The notes: generated by a model from the letters alone, not told the origin. 64,000 bases of DNA from Thiomicrorhabdus marina (GCF_017571465.1 NZ_JAGETV010000009.1:23425-87424), one strand, 5' to 3'. Shown: positions 46,602 through 55,700, numbered from the stretch's first letter. A program made the numbers and translations.

Positions 46602-49313
46602 CTATTCCATATCATGAATAGCAACGAACTGATAGCCGTTTTTACCGTTTTCTTTGACATGATAAAGTCCGGCATCGGCACGCTTAATCGCCTGCTCGAT
46701 GTCGTGCTGATCATTAATTAAGGTTCCACCGAAACTGCACGTTACCATGCCGACACTGGAATCGAGATCGCGTTTAATAACCGAGCGAAGGTTCTCAGCA
46801 ATCTTATCTAGCACTTGGCGGTTTTCGACAGCGAGCACTATCACGAATTCTTCCCCGCCCCATCGAATCAACAAATCGCTTTCTCGCAGATTGCGCTTCA
46901 ATAAATTCGATAAGTCTTTAAGCACTTCATCGCCCTTACCATGCCCATATCGGTCATTTATCTGTTTGAAATCATCGACGTCAAACATCAATAAACCGAT
47001 TTTTTTATCCTCTCGACTAGCGATTTTGATAAATGAATGAATCGACAATTCAAAGAAATGACGGTTGTATGCGCTCGTCAGCGAATCAATCGAAGCTTTC
47101 TGGCGCCACATCAATTTTTCCATAAAGGCATCGCTAATGTCTTGGAACGAAACCACAAAATTACGTTCATCAAACTGGCTGACTTCAACCGCGAAGGTAA
47201 TCAATTCGCCGGCGGCATTTTTCATGGCAACATTACGTTGACTAGGCGGAATGCGCATAATGGCATCAACCCAATGCTGATCTTCCAAACGCAGCTTGCT
47301 CAAATCAAAGAAATGTTCACCCGGTTCAAAGTAATCGCAGATACAGCGTTGCGCAACTTCCGGATTCTGTTTGCGATCTATGCCAAAGAAATTAAAGTAC
47401 GCTTGATTGGCAAAAGTCATTAAATGTCCGTCTGTGAGAATAACGATGCTCTTCTGGGTATCGATAAATTTTTGCAGTTTTTCTAGAGCCTGACGCTGTG
47501 CGGTGATATCGGTCATGACCCCTTCAACCTGAATCATTCCATCTTCGTCCAGCACTTTTTGGCCGCTGTCGCTAACCACAACAACACTACCGTCTGGGCG
47601 CTGAATACGATACTCCAATTCATAGCTTTTATCCGCTTGCAGAGTGCTGTAGATATATTGCTGAACACGTTCCAAATCGTCCGGGTGAATAATCTGCAAA
47701 AACTCAATTTCTTTTGCTAAGAGCTCATAAGCATAATGGCCGGTATAAAAACGCGCTGAGGCATTAGCAAAGTCCATCTTCCAACGTCTTTCCGCTTCCC
47801 AACTAAAGCGGTATACCAAGTTAGGAAGACGTTCAACCAAAGCTTGATAACGCTCTCCCAACCGCTCCAAACGCTGCTCTCGCTCGACCACATTGGTAAT
47901 ATCGTGAATGGTACCGGTAGAACGGACTACCATACCGTTATCGTCAAATTGGTGTTCGCACTCTTCTTCAACGTAAATCATGCTCCCGTCATGTCGATAA
48001 ATACGGTGTTTCACCTGATATGGCGTGCCATGCGACAAGGCATAACGGAAGGCGTAATCTACCTGCTCTCGGTCATCCGGGTGTACATAGCTCAAGAAAC
48101 GATCATAGGTAGGCTCGAAGCTTTGCGGGCGTTCATCGAAAATACGAAAAACCTGATCACTCCAATACAGTTGTTGAGTATTCGGATCATATTCCCACGT
48201 TCCTAAATTGGAAATCTGTTGCGCCTTTTCAAAACGCACTAAACTAATTCTCTGAATAGCCTCGCTTTGTCGCAATGCCACTTCATTGCTGCGGCTTCGA
48301 TATAACAACAATAGCATCAGAGCCGCGACAGTAATCACCGCCAAAAAGACCGCGATAAATTCCAATACCGCAAGGTCTTGTTCATTACTCTCTTGGAAAT
48401 ACACCAGATAACCGATTGGTTCACGACTGATCGCATTCAAAACCGGCAATAATGAAACCATGTAACCTTGACCGGCGATCTCCAAAAAATGACTCTCTAT
48501 ACCGGTTTTATCATTGATTTTTAAGCCGTATTGATCACGCCAAGCTTGCAAAATTTTGGCAAATTGTAATCGGCTATTGAGATGCATCAAACTGGCTTCA
48601 TACATAAAGTCATCCGAAAACGGCGTAACTTCATAATTACTCATTTCACTTTGAAAGACTTTCGATTCAACAATATCGCGACGAATAATAAAACTGACCT
48701 TTCCGGATAAATCGCGTGCCATTGCGTTCATCAGCACTTTCATCGATACCGAAGTTTCTACCGAGCCGGCCTGCTGTTTATTCCAAAATAACGGGAATAC
48801 AAAACGGTAACCATTGAAAATTCGACCCTCTTCAAAACCCTGTATCGACATGCCGGTACGGTTAACATAAGCGATAGTGCCGCGGATATCGGTTAAATTA
48901 TCGCCGAACTTATTGGGGCGATGAAAGCGAAGGAAGCTGTCGTTATTGTGCAGATGAAAATGCAGTTGCTTCAGTTTGAACTTATCCATCGAGTTGTACA
49001 GAGGAAACAGGCGATTATAAATCTCGTCACGAATAACCTGACGCCTCTCTTCATCTGCACTATTCGCTTCAAACAAACGCTGTTGGAAAAAAGGTTTATC
49101 AATGATATTTTCAAAAATAAGTTCCGCATTATTGGCAAAGCCGTGCAGCAAAGAATTATGAGTCACCTCAACCAAGTGATTCTGTGCATTGACAACATTC
49201 TGTTCACGCTCTTGATAATTTTGAAACAGCAATAAGGCTGCAACAATGACAAAAACTACATAAAGCGCAAAATATTGCCAGGGCGATTTTAATAAATGCT
49301 GCGGAGTCTTCAT
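46602..49313 (-). CDS. Membrane-bound PAS-GGDEF diguanylate cyclase
   Basis: 903 residues. An N-terminal helix (YFALYVVFVIVAALLLF), a periplasmic sensor of about 280 residues and a second helix (VLEFIAVFLAVITVAALMLLLL) are followed by three PAS/PAC units. Their marks are GTWEYDPNTQQLYWSDQ; the region around YRFSWEAERRWKM; and FIDTQKSIVILTDGHLMTFA. The C-terminal GGDEF domain has an intact active site GGEEF and an I-site RESD five residues before it, so it should make cyclic di-GMP and be product-inhibited. No EAL domain. Its signal is unknown. It stands alone. Confidence 0.95.
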   Translation of the reverse strand: MKTPQHLLKSPWQYFALYVVFVIVAALLLFQNYQEREQNVVNAQNHLVEVTHNSLLHGFANNAELIFENIIDKPFFQQRLFEANSADEERRQVIRDEIYNRLFPLYNSMDKFKLKQLHFHLHNNDSFLRFHRPNKFGDNLTDIRGTIAYVNRTGMSIQGFEEGRIFNGYRFVFPLFWNKQQAGSVETSVSMKVLMNAMARDLSGKVSFIIRRDIVESKVFQSEMSNYEVTPFSDDFMYEASLMHLNSRLQFAKILQAWRDQYGLKINDKTGIESHFLEIAGQGYMVSLLPVLNAISREPIGYLVYFQESNEQDLAVLEFIAVFLAVITVAALMLLLLYRSRSNEVALRQSEAIQRISLVRFEKAQQISNLGTWEYDPNTQQLYWSDQVFRIFDERPQSFEPTYDRFLSYVHPDDREQVDYAFRYALSHGTPYQVKHRIYRHDGSMIYVEEECEHQFDDNGMVVRSTGTIHDITNVVEREQRLERLGERYQALVERLPNLVYRFSWEAERRWKMDFANASARFYTGHYAYELLAKEIEFLQIIHPDDLERVQQYIYSTLQADKSYELEYRIQRPDGSVVVVSDSGQKVLDEDGMIQVEGVMTDITAQRQALEKLQKFIDTQKSIVILTDGHLMTFANQAYFNFFGIDRKQNPEVAQRCICDYFEPGEHFFDLSKLRLEDQHWVDAIMRIPPSQRNVAMKNAAGELITFAVEVSQFDERNFVVSFQDISDAFMEKLMWRQKASIDSLTSAYNRHFFELSIHSFIKIASREDKKIGLLMFDVDDFKQINDRYGHGKGDEVLKDLSNLLKRNLRESDLLIRWGGEEFVIVLAVENRQVLDKIAENLRSVIKRDLDSSVGMVTCSFGGTLINDQHDIEQAIKRADAGLYHVKENGKNGYQFVAIHDME

Positions 49314-49647
49314 TGAACAGAAATGCTAAGGAGTATGGAATCGTTTTGAAAGTATAACAAAACCCCTTTTTTTTTCTGGGAAAGTGCGTATTTCCAACAA
49401 ATAGAATTACTTAGAACTTAAGCTAGATTAAATTTACTCAAACTTTACTAAAAGAGGAACCGCTCAATATCTTTTGAAAAAAGCCGCGGTTGAACCAATT
49501 TACAGAGTAAATTGCAGGGAGTTCACAAACCGCGACAAGCTTTTACAACGAAGCTCTTCATTATAAAAAGCATCACCCTTCCAACTGAGTGATTAAGGAC
49601 GCCAACCGAAGTTGGCTGAGAGATAAGTAAATAGGTTAAAGATTAAA
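49314..49647 (-). other. Intergenic region with two hairpins downstream of hmuV
   Basis: 334 bp without a gene. On the minus strand, after hmuV, come GCCAAC-TTCG-GTTGGC (49616-49601, a UUCG tetraloop hairpin) and then ATCAC...GTGAT (49593-49572) followed by GCTTTTT. The second is a weak terminator candidate for the hmuUV operon. The rest is AT-rich and would hold the promoter of the GGDEF gene, although I see no clear boxes. Confidence 0.45.
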
Positions 49648-49983
49648 TTACGGCTTAGCTTCTCCTTCCGGCACATAAATCAAACTGCCGTCTTCCAAGC
49701 GATAGGTCACACCAGCTTTGGCACCTTTGCCCTCGCCCATTTGACCGGTCGATTTATACTCTTTCAGCTCGTCGCCTTCCTTAACCAGAATTTCCATATT
49801 CGGCTGGCCGGCGTTTTTAATCACGGTAACGTTTTCAGCGCTGTTAAACGGGTTGATTGGATTGCTCATCACAATAATTAACAACACCGCGATGACCACC
49901 AGAAATAGGTCAACCATATTAACCACGCTCAGAATAGGATCGTCTTCGTCGTCTTCGATAATTTTTAAATCAATCTGACTCAT
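49648..49983 (-). CDS. hmuV: DUF2149 protein, HmuV-like (ExbD-like motor partner)
   Basis: 111 residues. A short acidic cytoplasmic N-terminus (EDDEDDP) precedes one membrane helix (residues ~20-41, VVNMVDLFLVVIAVLLIIVM), then a periplasmic domain with GVTYRLEDGSLIYVPE, the hallmark of DUF2149. Asp25 inside the helix start occupies the place of the proton-carrying Asp of ExbD/TolR. Genes of this family sit beside ExbB-like and CobN/HmuS-like genes in Bacteroidetes hmu operons. It starts 8 bp after hmuU. Confidence 0.85.
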   Translation of the reverse strand: MSQIDLKIIEDDEDDPILSVVNMVDLFLVVIAVLLIIVMSNPINPFNSAENVTVIKNAGQPNMEILVKEGDELKEYKSTGQMGEGKGAKAGVTYRLEDGSLIYVPEGEAKP

Positions 49984-49991
49984 GCCAACCT

Positions 49992-50507
49992 CTAAGCCGC
50001 TTTTAGCTCAGCAGTCGCGTCTTGCTTAGCCGCTTCTTTCGCCAAGACCAAAGACTTCAACTCCTCTAATAACCAACGGCGGCGCACCGACAAAGTCATA
50101 AAGGTCATCGATGCCGCCAATAGCGCGATAATCACCGCTGCAAAAGCCACCGTTAACTGGCTCGCCACTTCTTGAAAATTCCCATTTGCGACTGCCATTA
50201 ACGCAGGTCCCATTGGAATCATGGTTGCTACAAGCCCCAACATCGGGGCAATTCGGCTCACCAAACGCAAAGGCTCTAACTGCTTAAGTAAATGCAGTTC
50301 AACCTCCTGCTGATCGGCCTTTGGATTTTTACGCCAAAAACGCTTCAGCGGCTGCTCTTTTTTGCGCCCCATAGAACGCATCATCGATTCAAAACCGAAA
50401 CGCCCCAGTTCATAAAAAGCATAGGTAAACATCAGTGCCAAAATCACCAGTACCGGCATTAAAAACAGGCTGGCGATTTCCGCCATGGTTAATTCAATTA
50501 AATTCAT
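49992..50507 (-). CDS. hmuU: MotA/TolQ/ExbB-family proton channel, HmuU-like
   Basis: 171 residues with three hydrophobic segments. TM1 is SLFLMPVLVILALMFTYAFY. The TolQ/ExbB core is LVSRIAPMLGLVATMIPMGP followed by LTVAFAAVIIALLAASMTFM. The ATG at 50507 (MNLIEL) has AGGA six bases upstream; a longer frame to 50552 is rejected. Paired with the DUF2149 gene, it would form an ion-driven motor. It has its own promoter with the shared palindrome. Confidence 0.88.
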   Translation of the reverse strand: MNLIELTMAEIASLFLMPVLVILALMFTYAFYELGRFGFESMMRSMGRKKEQPLKRFWRKNPKADQQEVELHLLKQLEPLRLVSRIAPMLGLVATMIPMGPALMAVANGNFQEVASQLTVAFAAVIIALLAASMTFMTLSVRRRWLLEELKSLVLAKEAAKQDATAELKAA

Positions 50508-50563
50508 TCTTTTTCCTAGTCCGCTAAGATTATTCGTGCCTGTATACGGCATTTTTGTTGACG

Positions 50564-50609
50564 ATTTTAAGAGTGATTGCGAGACTTAACAATGCGACAA
50601 ATTGTCGCA
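50564..50609 (-). promoter_or_regulatory. hmuUV promoter with 17-nt palindromic operator
   Basis: On the minus strand: palindrome TGCGACAATTTGTCGCA (50609-50593), then directly the -35 TTGTTA (50592-50587), 17 nt, and -10 TAAAAT (50569-50564). The palindrome is 86 bp before the hmuU start. The same arrangement occurs at 55026-55071 and 63236-63281. Confidence 0.85.
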
Positions 50610-50644
50610 CTTGTTGTGATTGTTGTAAGTAAAGCCGTTGCCGA

Positions 50645-50980
50645 TTACATTCCCAAAGTGAACACCAACAACACTGAAAACAGCAGACTGGCCGGCATGA
50701 TTTTATGCAACCACAACGGCTGATAACTCAACAGCAAACCGACTAGCGCCCCCGCCAAGGTCAATAAGGCGGTCCAAGTAATCAATGCCATGCCGATCGA
50801 CCAAAACATCAAACTCATCAATAACGAAGCCAGCAGCAATGCATAAGCGAATTTCTTAATGTTCGGTGCATAATCGGGCAGTGTTTTACTTTGGTAAAGC
50901 GTCTTGCAATGGGATTGCATGGAAAACGCAAAAGCACTCATTGAGGCGGTCAGTAACAAACCGATAAACAAACTATGCAT
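50645..50980 (-). CDS. DUF3325-like membrane protein of an iron-uptake operon
   Basis: 111 residues with four hydrophobic segments (starting SLFIGLLLTASMSAFAFSM). The size, position after a PepSY protein and the MQSHCKTL segment fit DUF3325, seen in siderophore or heme receptor operons. The biochemical role is unknown. It starts 5 bp after the PepSY gene. Confidence 0.7.
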   Translation of the reverse strand: MHSLFIGLLLTASMSAFAFSMQSHCKTLYQSKTLPDYAPNIKKFAYALLLASLLMSLMFWSIGMALITWTALLTLAGALVGLLLSYQPLWLHKIMPASLLFSVLLVFTLGM

Positions 50981-50985
50981 TGTGC

Positions 50986-52695
50986 TTAACCTCGAACCTT
51001 AGCGGCGGCATGCACCGAACTGCAAGGCTTTGCCTTGGCCTTCGATGTTGACTGCGATTTTGCCGGCGCTGCGTCGTCGATTGTATACGGCGCACGGTTT
51101 TGCCAACGCCAATGTGCCGCCCAAGCAAACAGCGCCCCGACCACTAACAGGGTCAAATCGAATCCGGCAAATACCCAATCGCCATGAATCACACTGGTGA
51201 CTAAACCACGCTCGGTGGTTATCGCACTAATAATCGGCAAACTAATAAATAGGCTCGCAGCGACAACAAACTGCTCAAACCAGACTTTATTCTGCGAACG
51301 CAACAGCGCATGCACCAGCATCAACAACCAAGTAATAAACAGCAGATGCACTTCCCATTCGGCGCGGTCGGCCATCTGTATCGGCAATAAACGGTTGGCA
51401 AGGAAATAGCCGCCAATCGCAATCGGCAAACCGACCACGGTAGCGACATTCATGCGGTCAACCCACCACAAACCACGGTGATTTTGTGCTCGCGCCGCCA
51501 GCTTTTTATGTTGTTTGCGAGACCATAAAATCAGTCCCGTAGCAATCATTGCCGTTCCCAATAAACCTGAGAAAAAATACAGCCAACGCAGACCAGTGCC
51601 GGCAAACAAGCCTTCATGCAAACCGAGCATGGTGTCGAAAAAATCCTTACCGGCAGAGCGCTCGGCTGGTTCATAGGTGATTAGCTCACCGGTCACACCG
51701 TTAAAGACCACACTGTGCTGTTCATGTGCCGGCGAATGGGCTTCGCTAGTATAAAAAGTGACACGTGCGTTCTGATCGCCGATATTGCGAACACAAGCAC
51801 GCGAAATTGGAGAATTTGGTGCTTTTTCAGCCAAGATCGCTTCCGCTTGTTGCAACATCGGTACCAGTGGTGCCAATTCGGCATCTTTACGCGCAGGTCT
51901 TGGCTTGCCGACCGAGTCATAAACTTCGGCTCGGAACTCGCGTTTCGAGTCGTAGAAGCCGTCGATCATCAGCGGCATATAAACCACCACCAAAAAGACC
52001 AAACCGGTATAGGTAATCATCAGATGGAACGGCAAAGCGATAACACTGACCAGCTTATGCGCTTCCAACCACGAGCGATTCTTTTTATTGCGGTTAAAAA
52101 GGAACATGTCTTTAAAAAAGCGCTTATGAATAATGATGCCGCTAATCAGCGCCACAAACATAAACAGCGTCGCCACGCCGACAATCCATTCGCCGGTGGT
52201 TTTCGACATATACTGCAACTTCCAGTGCATCTTGTAGAGTTCTTGGCCACCCTCGGTATCGCGGTGCTCCAACGGCTTGCCGGTAACCGGATCGAACATC
52301 ACCCAGGCGCGCGGATCCTTGACCGTCGGTACCGACATGTCCGCAGCACGATAGAACATTCGCGTGTAAGGTTCATTGCGATCAAGAGGAAAGGCAATTT
52401 TCCAACAACGCGCACCAGCCGCATATACCCGACCATAGTCTTCAATGCCTTGCAAGGAGCGTTGGTAACTGAACTGCTGACGCAATTCGGCCGACTTATC
52501 CAAGGTTTGCGCCGGCGGTAACTCCGGCTTCATCCAACGATCGATTTCCGTATCAAAGTAGCCGAGCGTTCCGGTTAAAAAAACGAAGAACAGCAACCAA
52601 CCGAGCACCAATCCCGACCAAGTATGTAGCCAGGTCATCGATTGGCGAAGCTCATTCAAAGTATAGGTTTTTTGCGTTTTTGCCTGCTGACTCAT
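50986..52695 (-). CDS. PepSY-associated membrane protein, FoxB/PiuB-like
   Basis: 569 residues. TM1 is MTWLHTWSGLVLGWLLFFVFLTG, a PepSY_TM hallmark. A periplasmic PepSY region is followed by paired helices (VGVATLFMFVALISGIII; KLVSVIALPFHLMITYTGLV; RWLYFFSGLLGTAMIATGLIL) and further C-terminal helices. Conserved His in several helices suggest heme-b ligation, as in siderophore-iron reductases. The ATG at 52695 (MSQQAK) overlaps the DUF3649 stop (ATGA) and has GGGAG upstream. It probably reduces the imported iron complex in the periplasm. Confidence 0.88.
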   Translation of the reverse strand: MSQQAKTQKTYTLNELRQSMTWLHTWSGLVLGWLLFFVFLTGTLGYFDTEIDRWMKPELPPAQTLDKSAELRQQFSYQRSLQGIEDYGRVYAAGARCWKIAFPLDRNEPYTRMFYRAADMSVPTVKDPRAWVMFDPVTGKPLEHRDTEGGQELYKMHWKLQYMSKTTGEWIVGVATLFMFVALISGIIIHKRFFKDMFLFNRNKKNRSWLEAHKLVSVIALPFHLMITYTGLVFLVVVYMPLMIDGFYDSKREFRAEVYDSVGKPRPARKDAELAPLVPMLQQAEAILAEKAPNSPISRACVRNIGDQNARVTFYTSEAHSPAHEQHSVVFNGVTGELITYEPAERSAGKDFFDTMLGLHEGLFAGTGLRWLYFFSGLLGTAMIATGLILWSRKQHKKLAARAQNHRGLWWVDRMNVATVVGLPIAIGGYFLANRLLPIQMADRAEWEVHLLFITWLLMLVHALLRSQNKVWFEQFVVAASLFISLPIISAITTERGLVTSVIHGDWVFAGFDLTLLVVGALFAWAAHWRWQNRAPYTIDDAAPAKSQSTSKAKAKPCSSVHAAAKVRG

Positions 52696-52985
52696 GCCAT
52701 TAACTCCCATGTTAAAAACAAGAAAAACGCCGTCGTCAATGCAAACCGCCCCCAAGCTTTAGCTAAACTGCGCACCGAATAAGCCCAAATAACAAAGCCG
52801 ACATAAAATAGAAAACTAAGCGACATGCCGAGTAACAATGCCCCACCGCCGTGCGGATTAAGCAACCCAACCACACTGACCACCACTAAGTTGGTGAGCA
52901 GGTAACCGCCGAAAACTGCCAAAACCAAACGCGATAAAATCGGCCATGCCGGATGCCGCATCAAAGAAAACTGTGCTGTATTCAT
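52692..52985 (-). CDS. DUF3649-like small membrane protein
   Basis: 97 residues with three hydrophobic segments (LSRLVLAVFGGYLLTNLVVV; GALLLGMSLSFLFYVGFVIWAY; ALTTAFFLFLTWELM). It matches the DUF3649 layout, found next to PepSY and DUF3325 genes in iron-receptor operons. The ATG at 52985 (MNTAQF) is chosen over a TTG two codons earlier. Its stop overlaps the PepSY start, indicating coupling. Confidence 0.75.
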   Translation of the reverse strand: MNTAQFSLMRHPAWPILSRLVLAVFGGYLLTNLVVVSVVGLLNPHGGGALLLGMSLSFLFYVGFVIWAYSVRSLAKAWGRFALTTAFFLFLTWELMA

Positions 52986-52999
52986 TTTCAATCCAAAAT

Positions 53000-53030
53000 A
53001 AAAAAAGCGCAGCTTAGAAGAGCGCGCTTT
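53000..53030 (-). terminator. Intercistronic hairpin with U-run after the TonB receptor gene
   Basis: On the minus strand AAAGCGC (53030-53024) and GCGCTTT (53010-53004) are followed by a T-run. It sits between the receptor stop and the DUF3649 gene of the same direction, so it would make the accessory genes less expressed than the receptor. Confidence 0.7.
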
Positions 53031-53050
53031 GTTTGCCTTACCAAAGAGCT

Positions 53051-54979
53051 TTAGAAGTTACCTTGCAGACCGAAGTAGACATAACGACCACGTTCGATGT
53101 AGCTGTAGAAATCGGATTTGTCATACAGGTCGACATTGGTGAAGTTTTCGATCCCCCCCAATAGACGAACGTTTTTATCCAACTGCTTGGTAAAGCTGAT
53201 ATTCCATAACGTAAAGCTCGGCAGTTCTAACTGCTGCGGATTGCGGTAATCGCCGTTGCTAGCGTACTGCTTGCCGGTATAGTTGGCGCGCAGTTTCCAT
53301 GCCCAACCTTGCTTGCCTTTCCAGCTTAAAGTGGTATTTACAACATGTTCCGGGCGATGGTTAAGATACTCGTCATCCGACTCGTTCATCGCGTCCAGAT
53401 AAGTATGGTTGATGGTCAAACCGAAACCGTGGCTTAAGTCTTTCTCGAAAGTAGTTTCCAAACCTTTAATCGTCGCGCTGGCGATATTGATATAGGTCGA
53501 CTCGCCCAACTCGCCGGTTTCGCGGTCATAAGGTTTTAAGGTCTCGCTTTCAATCAAATCGGTAATATCGTTATTGAAGAAATTGGTCGAGAATCTCATC
53601 CCCTCTTCAACCCAGTTCAGGCCAAACTCATAGGTGTCGATGGTTTCCGGCTTCAAATCCGGATTGGCAATCAGAATATATCCCGGACGGCCAGTGATAT
53701 ACCCCTCGGTGGTGTACTTAAGTTGCGGCGCTTTAAAGCCATGCCCGTAACCGCCGCGGAAGGTTAAATTATCCGAGTAATGATACACCAAGTAAGCACG
53801 AGGACTGAATTCCGAACCATACTGGCTATTCGAATCAAAACGTCCGCCCAAAGTCAGAATCGTGTTATCGCCCAAGAACACTTCATCTTGCATATAGGCA
53901 GCGGTTGAATCATTGGTTGCCATACCGCCGATAGAGTACTTATCAATGCCAATATGCGAGTGCTCGTGATATTCGGCACCGACGGTAATATGCTGCATCT
54001 CACCCAAAGCAAAATTGACCTTACCGTCAACCACGCGGTCTTTCTGGCCTTCAGAATTTTCGTTATTGCTACGATCTTTGGTGATATCCGATTGATAAGC
54101 ACGCAACTGTGTATCGAACTTGCCAAGCTGGGCGCTGTAGCCAATCGAATAATGTTCACGCAAAATATCGGTAATCAGCTCACCGTCTTCATCACTTGAA
54201 GTACGGGGTTCATCGGTACGTAGCACTTCTACATCAATCTTGTGACCTTTACTCGGAGTAAACACCAACCCAACACTACCACTGACATTCTGTTTCGATT
54301 CACGCAATGGCGCGTCCACAGCATCATCTTCGCCTTGTTCATTTCGGTTAAACATCGACAAACTGAACTTAAGCCCCAACTTATCCTTAATCAAAGGACC
54401 GCTGACCGAAATACCGGCATTAAACTGGTTCTCGCCGTCATTGTCGGTGACTGCTCCGCTCTGTACGTTAAAACTTCTATTCCAAGCCGTGGTCGGTGAC
54501 TTAGTAATGATATTGACCACCCCACCGAACGCTTCCGAACCATATAGAGCCGACATAGGCCCACGCACGATTTCAATACGCTCGATTTGCTCGATCGGAA
54601 TCCAATCAAACTGGAAATCGGTATGCTGCAAAACATTGTCCGATGCATTGATACGACGGCCATCAATCAAAATCAATGAACGGTCACTATCCATACCGCG
54701 AATACTCAACGAAGGACGGTTAGAACCACCGCCCTGCGATTGCAGGCTCAAGCCAACCGACTCGCGAATCGCCTCCAAAACATCCGCCACCGGACGCTCC
54801 TGCAAATCTTCTCTCGTGATAATCGTAACCGCCGCCGATGCATCGCGCACATCCTGCTCATAAGACGCCGCCGTCACCACAACATCGGTTAACTCACTGG
54901 AATCCTCAGCCACTGCTGCTGGCGCAACACCCACTAACAATGCTGAAAGCAACGTTCTGTAATAGAAAGGTTTATTCAT
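53051..54979 (-). CDS. TonB-dependent receptor (BtuB/CirA/heme-receptor class)
   Basis: 642 residues with a signal peptide (LLVGVAPAAVA-EDS). TonB-box region ELTDVVVTAASYE. The plug has RPSLSIRGMDSDRSLILIDG and RIEIVRGPMSALYGSEAFGG. The barrel contains FKAPQL and NPDLKPE, which correspond to FRAP/NPDL boxes of heme receptors but also occur more widely, and ends in Phe (GLQGNF). It heads a minus-strand unit with DUF3649, PepSY and DUF3325 genes and is preceded by the shared palindromic promoter. The ligand could be heme, a siderophore or cobalamin. Confidence 0.92.
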   Translation of the reverse strand: MNKPFYYRTLLSALLVGVAPAAVAEDSSELTDVVVTAASYEQDVRDASAAVTIITREDLQERPVADVLEAIRESVGLSLQSQGGGSNRPSLSIRGMDSDRSLILIDGRRINASDNVLQHTDFQFDWIPIEQIERIEIVRGPMSALYGSEAFGGVVNIITKSPTTAWNRSFNVQSGAVTDNDGENQFNAGISVSGPLIKDKLGLKFSLSMFNRNEQGEDDAVDAPLRESKQNVSGSVGLVFTPSKGHKIDVEVLRTDEPRTSSDEDGELITDILREHYSIGYSAQLGKFDTQLRAYQSDITKDRSNNENSEGQKDRVVDGKVNFALGEMQHITVGAEYHEHSHIGIDKYSIGGMATNDSTAAYMQDEVFLGDNTILTLGGRFDSNSQYGSEFSPRAYLVYHYSDNLTFRGGYGHGFKAPQLKYTTEGYITGRPGYILIANPDLKPETIDTYEFGLNWVEEGMRFSTNFFNNDITDLIESETLKPYDRETGELGESTYINIASATIKGLETTFEKDLSHGFGLTINHTYLDAMNESDDEYLNHRPEHVVNTTLSWKGKQGWAWKLRANYTGKQYASNGDYRNPQQLELPSFTLWNISFTKQLDKNVRLLGGIENFTNVDLYDKSDFYSYIERGRYVYFGLQGNF

Positions 54980-55025
54980 TGAAATAGCCCACTTTATATT
55001 TATTATGATTTCAAATTAGCGTGGA

Positions 55026-55071
55026 ATTGTAGGGAGAGGCTAAGGTAAGAACAATGCGACAAATTGTCGCA
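55026..55071 (-). promoter_or_regulatory. Second-receptor promoter with 17-nt palindromic operator
   Basis: On the minus strand: palindrome TGCGACAATTTGTCGCA (55071-55055), -35 TTGTTC (55054-55049), 17 nt, -10 TACAAT (55031-55026). The palindrome is 76 bp before the receptor start. Confidence 0.85.
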
Positions 55072-55169
55072 GGGAGGGGTTTGGGAGATTCGGTAAAAAT
55101 TCTCGTTCCAGCGCTCCGGCGTGGGAACGAGCTATTCTTTAGCGTTAATAGGTTTGGATAAAATTAAGA

Positions 55170-55412
55170 TTTGAGCCCAGTAAGTTCAATCATTCAGTGA
55201 CTAAAAGTGCGCCAAATGATTGGGTTCCCTCTTGGAGTGAGTGGTCGGGTTTCTTAGCGTGGAATTTGATTAGCACGGAGACTGTTTGGCCTAGCGTGTC
55301 CGCGAGGGAGTTGCGAACGCGCCAAATTCGAGCGCTAGAAAGACCTCGCGAATGCAACGGAGGGTGCCCTTCTTTGGTTCGTTTCTTGAGCAAGCAAGAA
55401 AAGAATAAGGGG
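55170..55412 (+). repeat. ~200-bp interspersed repeat, copy A (direct)
   Basis: Contains CCTCTTGGAGTGAGTGGT, GCGTGTCCGCGAGGGAGTTG and ACGGAGGGTGCCCTTCTTT, shared with copy C at about 85-90% identity. It ends in hairpin TTTCTTG/CAAGAAA (55382-55401). Short frames in it are not gene-like. Confidence 0.8.
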
Positions 55413-55447
55413 CATTAGAAAATATGCATTTAATTTAACTCTGACCC

Positions 55448-55700
55448 TTTTGCTACTTAACCTTTTCTTTGCTTGTCCAAAGAAAAGGTCGAAAAGAAAA
55501 GACACCCCCGTTCCGTTTACTAAGACTGAGTAACACTTAATTTTGCGCGGCTTCAACTCCCTCGCGTTGCTCGGTCAAACAGCCACCGCCGCTATTGCAA
55601 AATTTTCGCTAACTCAGTCTAAGCGCACTCCAAAGGGGCCCCGATTATTTGGCGCATTTTTAGTCTATGAATTACTGAATCAATTTGGCTCAAAGCTAAA
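55448..55700 (-). repeat. ~200-bp interspersed repeat, copy B (inverted, diverged)
   Basis: Read on the minus strand it shows the same order of blocks as copies A and C: GCGCCAAAT, TTGGAGTG, CTGTTTGACCGAGC, CGCGAGGGAGTTG, GGGTGTCTTTTCTTT. It ends in a perfect 11-bp hairpin CCTTTTCTTTG/CAAAGAAAAGG (55461-55488). The middle is more diverged. Confidence 0.75.

Noticed and set aside
49601..49622. Possible TPP riboswitch because of GGCTGAGAG on the plus strand
   Set aside because: The rest of the thi-box (ACCCT and ACCTGATCTGG segments) is absent and no thiamine gene follows.
54980..55060. Possible cobalamin riboswitch upstream of the second receptor or of the receptor-HmuS operon
   Set aside because: No B12-box (GCCACTG-like) sequence is seen, and the leaders of about 75-85 bp are too short. 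The palindromic promoter explains the conservation.
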